Positions 49,793 to 55,600 of a stretch of 55,600 nt of DNA are shown piece by piece. A model generated the notes under the pieces. It was not told the DNA's origin, did no database searches, and saw nothing but the letters and a program-made list of their open reading frames with translations. A program made the position numbers and the translations under genes. The DNA is taken from NCBI RefSeq assembly GCF_000696185.1, contig NZ_KK853997.1:6546856-6602455 (forward strand), written 5' to 3'. Source of the DNA: Kitasatospora cheerisanensis KCTC 2395 (GTDB taxonomy: Bacteria; Actinomycetota; Actinomycetes; Streptomycetales; Streptomycetaceae). Every line of letters starts with the position of its first letter. The first letter of the stretch is position 1.

Positions 49793-50242
49793 GTGTCGAC
49801 CCAGCTACCCAAGGGTATGGAGCACCATCCGGACATCCTGGCCCTGCGCGAACACGCGGAAGCCGTCACCTCGACGACCGGCGCGCAGGGAGTCGAGGCG
49901 CTGGCGATCTGCACCGGCCTGTTCCTCGCGATCTCCCCGTGGGTCGTCGGCTTCTCCGAGTTCCCCGGCCTCACCATCAGCAACCTGGTGCTCGGCATCG
50001 CCTTCGCCGTCCTGATGGCCGGCTACGGCCCGGCGTTCGGCCGGACCCACGCCAGGGCCTGGGCCTGCGTGGTGATCGGCGCATGGACGGTCATCGCCCC
50101 GTGGGCGGTCAACGGCGGCGCGCACGTCCGCCGGACCATCCTCACCAACGTCATCACCGGCGGCGTGATGACCTGTCTCGCGCTGGCCGCCGTCGGCCTC
50201 GCCTTCACCGGCATGACCGGCATGGCCCGGCGCCGCGACTGA
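49793..50242 (+). CDS. SPW-repeat membrane protein
   Basis: A 149-residue membrane protein with four helices and two SPW-type motifs (AISPWVVGFSEFPG and VIAPWAVNGGAHVR), each at the end of a helix, the hallmark of the SPW repeat family. Function unknown; members are often induced by osmotic or general stress. GTG 49793 is preceded by AAGGAGGTGG at 49778-49787, which decides the start. Monocistronic with a clear terminator. Confidence 0.85.
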   Translation: MSTQLPKGMEHHPDILALREHAEAVTSTTGAQGVEALAICTGLFLAISPWVVGFSEFPGLTISNLVLGIAFAVLMAGYGPAFGRTHARAWACVVIGAWTVIAPWAVNGGAHVRRTILTNVITGGVMTCLALAAVGLAFTGMTGMARRRD

Positions 50243-50261
50243 ACAACCCTTGCCGCCTCCC

Positions 50262-50292
50262 CGTCCGCCCCGGTCCGCCGCCGGGGCGGACG
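50262..50292. terminator. Terminator between convergent SPW and fumC genes
   Basis: Perfect 12-bp arms CGTCCGCCCCGG (50262-50273) and CCGGGGCGGACG (50281-50292), seven-base loop. The fumC stop lies in a second palindrome TGACAGGGTGTCA at 50320-50332. Confidence 0.8.
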
Positions 50293-50329
50293 CCTGCTCT
50301 CCGCTGCTGCGCCAGTGACTGACAGGGTG

Positions 50330-51745
50330 TCAGGAAGCGTCGGCGGGGCGGGTCATGCGGAGCACGTCGAGCGCCTCGTCGAGCTGGGCCTCGGTGAGCA
50401 GGCCGCGGTCCAGGTAGCCGCGCTCGACCACGACCTGGCGGATGGTCTTGCGCTCGGCGAGCGACTGCTTGGCGACCTTCGCGGCCTCCTCGTAGCCGAT
50501 GTACCGGTTGAGCGGGGTGACCACCGACGGCGAGGACTCGGCGTACTCGCGGGTGCGCTCGGCGTTCGCGGTGATGCCGGCCACGGTGCGGTCGGCCAGC
50601 AGGCGGGCGGCGTTGGCCAGCAGGCGCACCGACTCCAGCACGTTGCGGGCGATCACCGGGAGCATCACGTTCAGCTCGAAGTTGCCGCTCGCGCCGGCCA
50701 CCGTGACGGTCGTGTCGTTGCCGATCACCTGCGCGGCGACCATCAGCACCACCTCGGGCAGCACCGGGTTGACCTTGCCCGGCATGATCGAGGACCCCGG
50801 CTGCAGGTCCGGCAGGTTGATCTCGCCCAAGCCGGTGCGCGGGCCGGAGCCCATCCAGCGCAGATCGTTGGCGATCTTGGTGAAGCCGGTGGCGATCGTG
50901 CGCAGCTGACCGCTCAGCTCGACCAGGCCGTCGCGTGCGCCCTGCGCCTCGAAGTGGTTGCGGGCCTCGGTCAGCGGCAGCCCCGTCGCCCGCGCGACCT
51001 CGGCGATCACCGCGGCGGAGAAGCCGGGCGGGGTGTTGATGCCGGTGCCCACCGCCGTTCCGCCGAGCGGCAGTTCGGCGACCCGGGGGAGCGCGGCCGT
51101 CAGTCGCTCCACCCCGTACCGGACCTGCGCCGCGTAGCCGCCGAACTCCTGGCCGAGGGTGACGGGCGTGGCGTCCATCAGGTGCGTGCGGCCGGACTTC
51201 ACCACCTCGGCGAACTCCGCGGACTTCGCCTCCAGTGCGCCCGCCAGGTGCTCCAGCGCCGGGACCAGGTCGTGCACCACGGCGCCGGTCGCCGCGATGT
51301 GGATCGAGGACGGGAACACGTCGTTCGACGACTGCGAGGCGTTGACCTGGTCGTTCGGGTGCACCGGGCGGCCCAGGCGCTCGGCGGCCAGGGTGGCGAT
51401 CACCTCGTTGGCGTTCATGTTCGACGAGGTGCCGGAGCCGGTCTGGAACACGTCCACCGGGAACTCGTCGTCCCAGCGGCCGTCCGCGACCTCCTCGGCC
51501 GCCGAGCGGATCGCCGCCGCGACCGGCTCCTCCAGCACGCCGAGGCGCGCGTTCACCGTCGCCGCGGCCGCCTTGATCCGGGCCAGCGCCGCGATGTGGG
51601 CGCGCTCCAGCCGCTGCCCCGACACCGGGAAGTTCTCGACCGCCCGCTGGGTCTGCGCCTGCCACTTGGCCGCCGCCGGCACCCGGACCTCGCCCATCGA
51701 GTCGTGCTCGGTCCGCCAGCCCTGCTCGTTCCTGCTGTCCGCCAT
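50330..51745 (-). CDS. fumC: Class II fumarate hydratase
   Basis: A 471-residue TCA-cycle enzyme interconverting fumarate and malate. Markers: RTEHDSMGEVRVPAAAKWQA, FQTGSGTSSNMNANEVIATL, NDQVNASQSSNDVFPSSIHI, KSGRTHLMDATPVTLGQEFG (catalytic His) and the signature GSSIMPGKVNPVLPE with the active-site Ser. The long N- and C-terminal helices match FumC; aspartase is excluded by sequence detail only moderately. ATG 51745 has GGAGGTGTCC upstream. Fumarate from the neighbouring homogentisate operon would feed it. Confidence 0.93.
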   Translation of the reverse strand: MADSRNEQGWRTEHDSMGEVRVPAAAKWQAQTQRAVENFPVSGQRLERAHIAALARIKAAAATVNARLGVLEEPVAAAIRSAAEEVADGRWDDEFPVDVFQTGSGTSSNMNANEVIATLAAERLGRPVHPNDQVNASQSSNDVFPSSIHIAATGAVVHDLVPALEHLAGALEAKSAEFAEVVKSGRTHLMDATPVTLGQEFGGYAAQVRYGVERLTAALPRVAELPLGGTAVGTGINTPPGFSAAVIAEVARATGLPLTEARNHFEAQGARDGLVELSGQLRTIATGFTKIANDLRWMGSGPRTGLGEINLPDLQPGSSIMPGKVNPVLPEVVLMVAAQVIGNDTTVTVAGASGNFELNVMLPVIARNVLESVRLLANAARLLADRTVAGITANAERTREYAESSPSVVTPLNRYIGYEEAAKVAKQSLAERKTIRQVVVERGYLDRGLLTEAQLDEALDVLRMTRPADAS

Positions 51746-51819
51746 GGTTGGGACACCTCCTGGTCCCGTCAGCCTTCCACGGCCGCCGGGCATTCCCGCG
51801 GTTCCCGGCGAGCGTGTCG

Positions 51820-51852
51820 GGCCCGCGCCGGCCGGGTGGCCCGGCGCGGGCC
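51820..51852 (-). terminator. Terminator after the chitinase-like gene
   Basis: Perfect 12-bp arms GGCCCGCGCCGG (51820-51831) and CCGGCGCGGGCC (51841-51852), downstream of the GH18 gene on the minus strand. Confidence 0.75.
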
Positions 51853-51880
51853 GACGGGGCGTCAGCCGTGGTGCGGGGGC

Positions 51881-52876
51881 TCAGCCGTGGTACGAGGCGA
51901 TGATCTTGGTGAAGGCGTAGGCGGACTGGCTGATGCCGCTGCAGCTGTCGCCCGCCGAGGTGCCGGACGGGCAGGGGCGGTCGCGGTTGACGGCCCAGAA
52001 GGTGAAGCGGGCCAGGTGGTGGGACTTCGCGTAGTTCAGGATGGTCGTGAAGTCGGTGGTGGAGACCGTCTCGTCCGACTCGTCGGTCTTCCCGTTCATC
52101 GAGGAGATCCCGATGTGCTTGTACGCCGTGGCCGAGTCGTAGCCGTAGGCGCTCGCCACCGCGTTCTTCAGGCCGTCGGCGGCCTGGGTGGAGACGGTGC
52201 CCATCGAGCCGCTGTGCCCGCCGAAGTCGAACGGCATGATGGTCCAGCCGTCCACCGCGAGGCCGGCCGCCGCGCCCTTCTTGATCAGGTCGACGCCGAC
52301 GGAGTCCGGGCCGGTCGGGGTGGTGCCGAAGGTCACGTACACCTTCAGGCCGGGGTTGTTGGTCTTCACCGTCTTCAGCGCGCTGATCACCCGCTGGCGG
52401 ACCGTCGCGTTCGCGGCCTCGGTGTTCTCGATGTCGATGTCGATCGCCTTCAACCGGTAGGCGTCGATGACCTTCTGGTAGGCGCCGGCCAGCGCGGACG
52501 CCGAACTGCACTTCTCGCCCAGCTTGTTGCCGTCCCAGCCGCCGAAGGACACCAGCACGTCGCCGCCGGCGGCCCGGATCGCGTCGACGGTGCTCTGGTC
52601 GCTGCCGCCGGTGAGCGCCCGGGAGCCGTCCCACTTCGGGTTGCAGCCGCCGTCGGAGAGCATGAACGCCAGCGTGAACTGGGTGGCGCCGGTGGCCTGC
52701 ATCACCTGCACCGGGTTCTGCGGGCTGCCCCAACCCAGGTACTCGTAGGGCGCGTTGAGGCCGACCGGGTCGGGGGAGGCGGCCTGTCCGGCGGGGGCCA
52801 GGGCGAGTGCGCCGGCCGTCAGGGCGGCGGTGGCGGCGAGGGCGAGCAGCGTGCGGGCGGGGAGGTGCTTGGCCAT
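51881..52876 (-). CDS. Secreted GH18 chitinase-like protein
   Basis: A 331-residue exported protein. Signal peptide to about residue 33 (LLALAATAALTAGALALAPA GQAA). The mature part is a single GH18 barrel: LGWGSPQNPVQVMQATGATQ, GGDVLVSFGGWDGN (the SxGG strand) and YRLKAIDIDIENTEAANA, in which the DxxDxDxE motif appears as KAIDIDIE: the proton-donor Glu and two Asp are kept, the first Asp is replaced by Lys. GWTIMPFDFGGHSGSMG and FTFWAVNRDRPCPSGTS continue the barrel. No chitin-binding domain. It resembles the actinobacterial chitinase C/ChiA-like lone-domain group. A palindrome upstream may bind a catabolic regulator. Confidence 0.82.
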   Translation of the reverse strand: MAKHLPARTLLALAATAALTAGALALAPAGQAASPDPVGLNAPYEYLGWGSPQNPVQVMQATGATQFTLAFMLSDGGCNPKWDGSRALTGGSDQSTVDAIRAAGGDVLVSFGGWDGNKLGEKCSSASALAGAYQKVIDAYRLKAIDIDIENTEAANATVRQRVISALKTVKTNNPGLKVYVTFGTTPTGPDSVGVDLIKKGAAAGLAVDGWTIMPFDFGGHSGSMGTVSTQAADGLKNAVASAYGYDSATAYKHIGISSMNGKTDESDETVSTTDFTTILNYAKSHHLARFTFWAVNRDRPCPSGTSAGDSCSGISQSAYAFTKIIASYHG

Positions 52877-52970
52877 GGGTCACCGTTCCGGGAGTCCTGG
52901 ACGCCGCCGGGCGCGGGGGTGCCCGACGGCCTGGGGGCCGCCGGGTGCGGGTGCCTGACGGCGCGCAACT

Positions 52971-52989
52971 GTTAGGAAAGTTTCCTGAC
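52971..52989. promoter_or_regulatory. Palindromic operator upstream of chitinase-like gene
   Basis: GTTAGGAAAGTTTCCTGAC: arms GTTAGGAAA and TTTCCTGAC around a central G, one mismatch. It lies 95 bp upstream of the chitinase-like start. Similar AGGAAA-N-TTTCCT sites occur upstream of secreted polysaccharide-degrading enzymes in streptomycetes. Confidence 0.55.
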
Positions 52990-53094
52990 CTGATAGGGAA
53001 TCAGCTCGTTCTGTGCGCGTCAAGACTCCGGGCCGGGCGGGCGGCATACTCCTCGGTAGCCCCGTTCCCCGCAACCCTCCGAGGAGCCCGCCCG

Positions 53095-54303
53095 ATGGCC
53101 ACCGCCCCCGCCGACCGCACCTCCGGCCGTCCCGCCGGCCGTCCCGACCCGCTCGACCTGCTGGGGGTCGACGAGCTGCTCACCGAGGACGAGCGGCTGA
53201 TCCGCGACACCGTCCGCGCCTTCACCGAGCGGCACATCCGGCCGCACCTCGCCGACTGGTTCGAGCACGGCACCTTCCCGGTCCGCGAGATCGCCCCCGA
53301 GCTCGGCAAGCTCGGCGTCCTCGGCATGCACCTGGACGGCTACGGCTGCACCGGCTCCACCGCCACCGAGTACGGCGTCGCCTGCATGGAGCTGGAGGCC
53401 GCCGACTCCGGGCTGCGCAGCTTCGTCTCGGTGCAGGGCTCGCTCGCCATGCGCTCCATCCACGCCTACGGCTCCGAGGAGCAGAAGCTGCGCTGGCTCC
53501 CGGAGCTGGCGGCCGGCCGGGCCGTCGGCTGCTTCGGCCTGACCGAACCCGAGGTCGGCTCCGACCCGGCCGCGATGCGGACCCGGGCCCGGCGCGACGG
53601 CGGCGACTGGATCCTCGACGGCGCCAAGATGTGGATCACCAACGGCTCGGTCTCCGACGTCGCCGTGGTCTGGGCCGCCACCGAGGACGGCGTCCGCGGC
53701 TTCCTCGTCCCGCGCGGCACCCCCGGGTTCACCGCCACCGACATCCCCGGCAAGCTCTCCCTGCGCGCCTCCGTCACCAGCGAACTCGCCTTCGACGGCG
53801 TCCGGCTGCCCGCCGACGCGATGCTGCCGGAGGCGCGCGGCCTGCGCGCCCCGCTGTCCGGGCTCGGCGAGGCCCGCTACGGCATCCTGTGGGGGACGGT
53901 GGGTGCCGCCCGTGACTGCTACCGGGCCGCCGTCGAGTACGCCCGCGACCGCGAGCAGTTCGGCCGGCCCATCGGCGGCTTCCAGCTCACCCAGCAGAAG
54001 CTCGTCGACATGGCGCTGGAGCTGGAGAAGGCCTACCTGGTGGCCGTCCGGATCGGCCGCCTCAAGGACGAGGGCCGGGCCCAGCCCGCGCACATCTCCT
54101 TCGGCAAGCTCAACAACGTCCGCACCGCGCTGGAGATCGCCCGCACCGCCCGCACCATCCTCGGCGCCAACGGCATCACCACCGCGTACCCCGTCCTCCG
54201 GCACGCCAACAACCTGGAGTCCGTCCTCACCTACGAGGGCACCTCCGAGATCCACACCCTCGTCCTCGGCGAGGCCATCACCGGCGAGGCCGCCTACCGC
54301 TGA
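53095..54303 (+). CDS. Acyl-CoA dehydrogenase, glutaryl-CoA dehydrogenase-like
   Basis: A 402-residue flavoenzyme. ERLIRDTVRAFTERHIRPHL, GMHLDGYGCTGSTATEYGVA, GCFGLTEPEVGSDPAAMRTR (flavin/substrate loop), GAKMWITNGSVSDVAVVWA, ARYGILWGTVGAARDCYRAA, and the C-terminal VLTYEGTSEIHTLVLGEAIT with the catalytic Glu. The GYGCTGSTATEYGVACMELE and YGILWG phrases are those of glutaryl-CoA dehydrogenases, which oxidise and decarboxylate glutaryl-CoA in lysine and tryptophan breakdown. No electron-transfer flavoprotein gene is adjacent. ATG follows GAGGAGCCC. Confidence 0.85.
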   Translation: MATAPADRTSGRPAGRPDPLDLLGVDELLTEDERLIRDTVRAFTERHIRPHLADWFEHGTFPVREIAPELGKLGVLGMHLDGYGCTGSTATEYGVACMELEAADSGLRSFVSVQGSLAMRSIHAYGSEEQKLRWLPELAAGRAVGCFGLTEPEVGSDPAAMRTRARRDGGDWILDGAKMWITNGSVSDVAVVWAATEDGVRGFLVPRGTPGFTATDIPGKLSLRASVTSELAFDGVRLPADAMLPEARGLRAPLSGLGEARYGILWGTVGAARDCYRAAVEYARDREQFGRPIGGFQLTQQKLVDMALELEKAYLVAVRIGRLKDEGRAQPAHISFGKLNNVRTALEIARTARTILGANGITTAYPVLRHANNLESVLTYEGTSEIHTLVLGEAITGEAAYR

Positions 54304-54347
54304 GAAATCGCTGGTCACGGCGTCAAGAGCGGCTCTACGGTGGCGAC

Positions 54348-54692
54348 ATGACGACGACCACCACGCTCTGGCGCCCCACCGGCCCCACCGAGCTGGCCCT
54401 GGTCGCCGCGTCCGGCTGGCGGGCGTGGCCACCGCGCCTGCCCGAACAGCCGATCTTCTACCCCGTCCTGAACGAGGACTACGCGATCCGGATCGCCCGG
54501 GACTGGAACGTCCCGGCGTCCGGCGCCGGCTACGTGACCCGCTTCGAGGTCGAGACCGCGTTCCTGTCCCGCTACCCCGTGCAGCAGGCCGGCGGCGAGA
54601 CCATCCTCGAACTATGGGTACCCGCCGAGGAGTTGAACGAGTTCAACCGCCACCTGGTGGGCGAGATCGAGCTCGTGCACGAGTTCCGCTGA
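54348..54692 (+). CDS. Conserved hypothetical protein (ADP-ribosylation/crystallin J1-labelled family)
   Basis: A 114-residue protein starting MTTTTTLWRPTGPTELALVA, with PPRLPEQPIFYPVLNEDYAI, RDWNVPASGAGYVTRFEVET and ELWVPAEELNEFNRHLVGEI. I recognise it as a common actinobacterial small protein often carrying the label ADP-ribosylation/crystallin J1, although it lacks that fold's residues. Function unknown. It begins 44 bp after the acyl-CoA dehydrogenase stop and may share a transcript, though GTCAAGAG...CTACGGT at about 54323-54341 could be its own promoter. Confidence 0.72.
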   Translation: MTTTTTLWRPTGPTELALVAASGWRAWPPRLPEQPIFYPVLNEDYAIRIARDWNVPASGAGYVTRFEVETAFLSRYPVQQAGGETILELWVPAEELNEFNRHLVGEIELVHEFR

Positions 54693-54693
54693 C

Positions 54694-54708
54694 CCCGCCG
54701 CTGGCGGG
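54694..54708 (+). terminator. Short GC hairpin
   Basis: CCCGCC (54694-54699), loop GCT, GGCGGG (54703-54708), directly after the stop of the preceding gene. Confidence 0.4.
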
Positions 54709-54824
54709 CCCGGGGTGGTGGTGAGGTGCGCGGGGGCGTCGAGGGGTTGCGTCTTGTCGGGTGGGGATGGTCCGGCCACGAAACAGCGGGTACGCTCCAG
54801 AGCGACTTGGAGGTCCGTCCCCGT

Positions 54825-55244
54825 ATGACGTCATTCACGCCCGAACTCCGCTTCGCCCAGAAGGTCCTCGACGAGCAGCCGTTCAGTGTTCTGGTCGGCG
54901 CCCGGGTGGAGGTCTTCGAGCCGGGCCGCGCCGTCCTGGCGCTGGACATCCGGGAGGACCTCAAGCAGCAGAACGGCTTCGTCCACGGCGGCGTGCTGGC
55001 GTACGCCGCCGACAACGCCCTCACCTTCGCGGCCGGTACGGCGCTCGGGCCGGCGGTGCTGACCGGCGGGCTGACGATCAGTTACGTGCGGCCCGCGACC
55101 GGCGTCTCGCTGGAGGCCGAGGCCACCGTGGTGTCCAGCGGGCGGCGGCAGGCGATCTGCCAGTGCGAGATCTTCGCCGTCGCGGCGGACGGCACCCGGA
55201 CGCTGTGCGCGGTCGCGCAGGGCTCGGTGCTCACCGCAGGATGA
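54825..55244 (+). CDS. PaaI-family hotdog thioesterase
   Basis: A 139-residue hotdog-fold protein. QNGFVHGGVLAYAADNALTF is the PaaI/HGG active-site helix, with VLTGGLTISYVRPATGVSLE and QAICQCEIFAVAADGTRTLC as the long central strands. Hydrolyses acyl-CoA or aryl-CoA thioesters; the exact acyl group is unknown. TTGGAGGTCC precedes ATG 54825. Its TGA overlaps the ATG of the next gene (ATGA), so the two are coupled. Confidence 0.85.
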   Translation: MTSFTPELRFAQKVLDEQPFSVLVGARVEVFEPGRAVLALDIREDLKQQNGFVHGGVLAYAADNALTFAAGTALGPAVLTGGLTISYVRPATGVSLEAEATVVSSGRRQAICQCEIFAVAADGTRTLCAVAQGSVLTAG

Positions 55245-55600
55245 CGCGACGCCCACCCGCCGTGCCCGCCGACGCCGACCCGGTGGCGGCGGCCGGCGAC
55301 CTGGTCGCGGCGCGCTTCCCCGAGCTGCGCGCGGCGTTCGTCGCGGGCAGCGTGCTCACCGCGCGGCGCACCCCGACCTCGGACCTCGACATCGTGGTGC
55401 TGCTGGCCGGCCCGCCCGCCCCGTACCGGGAGAACCTACGGCATCTGGGCTGGCCGGTCGAGCTGTTCGTGCAGACGGAGGCCGACTGGCACCGCTTCGC
55501 CGAGCAGGAGACCGCCGCCGGGCGCTCGCCGCTGCTGCACATGTGCGCGGAGGGCCGGCTGCTGGCCGACACGGACGGGCTCGGCGCCGCACTGCGGGAG
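55241..55600 (+). CDS. Nucleotidyltransferase-domain protein, cut by the window end
   Basis: From ATG 55241 an uninterrupted frame of 120 codons runs off the right edge. FVAGSVLTARRTPTSDLDIV gives the GS motif and the SDLDIVV metal-binding Asp pair of the polymerase-beta superfamily; LGWPVELFVQTEADWHRFAE and LLHMCAEGRLLADTDGLGAA follow, as in minimal nucleotidyltransferases of streptomycetes. Acceptor unknown. Translationally coupled to the thioesterase gene. Confidence 0.75.
   Translation, partial: MTRRPPAVPADADPVAAAGDLVAARFPELRAAFVAGSVLTARRTPTSDLDIVVLLAGPPAPYRENLRHLGWPVELFVQTEADWHRFAEQETAAGRSPLLHMCAEGRLLADTDGLGAALRE

Overview
This is a high-GC actinomycete chromosome segment. The codon bias, gene families (SPW, EI24, DUF5937, lipase maturation factor, many one-component regulators) and secreted-enzyme complement fit Streptomycetaceae (Streptomyces/Kitasatospora type). 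No rRNA, tRNA, CRISPR array or transposase is visible. Bases 1-87 are not chromosome: 44-87 match the loxP-derived linker of 454 paired-end libraries (with two T overcalls), and 1-43 copy 6243-6287, so the left edge is an untrimmed mate-pair read at a contig end. Five genes or candidate genes carry single-base frameshifts, mostly in G/C homopolymers, in keeping with the same chemistry.

Layout. 0.1-13.7 kb is core/accessory housekeeping: truncated AraC regulator, TSUP exporter, PfkB sugar-phosphate kinase, Fpg/Nei glycosylase, three DMT exporters (one paired with a divergent MocR regulator), a rhodanese/TetR pair, an orphan sugar-binding lipoprotein and a lipase maturation factor. 13.9-16.05 kb encodes a 714-residue protein whose ends resemble non-motor parts of large SF1 helicases, joined by about 320 residues of acidic E/V/A/P repeat. 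16.1-19.6 kb has a MarR/Bcr-CflA pair, a degenerate tandem repeat array (about 5.5 copies of 93-107 bp) and a coupled nucleotidyltransferase-deaminase pair. 19.8-28 kb has a TIG-domain lipase, a DUF5937 ArsR-type regulator, two P450s, an MFS exporter and an EI24 membrane protein. 28-36.6 kb has a small Cys-rich protein, an Lrp/LysE pair, a PucR/secreted lipase pair with a perfect 20-bp operator-like palindrome, HdeD, a CASTOR-like ion channel protein and a VanZ-like protein.

36.7-41.1 kb is the most distinctive part: a TrmB/LuxR-type regulator divergent from a 58-residue secreted peptide, an 89-residue cytoplasmic protein, a six-cysteine secreted protein, a PG-binding/M15-like peptidase and an I36-CHAP protein. 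I read it as a candidate peptide-signalled programme for secreted cell-wall-active proteins.

41.3-55.6 kb is catabolic: enoyl-CoA hydratase and 3-hydroxyisobutyryl-CoA hydrolase (valine branch), a tightly coupled tyrosine/homogentisate operon (hpd-hmgA-unknown-fahA) behind an Lrp-type inverted repeat, fumarase C, a GH18 chitinase-like protein, a glutaryl-CoA dehydrogenase-like acyl-CoA dehydrogenase, a PaaI thioesterase and a nucleotidyltransferase that runs off the right edge. Many genes end in hairpins, and several stop codons are themselves arms of 13-17 bp TGAC...GTCA palindromes.
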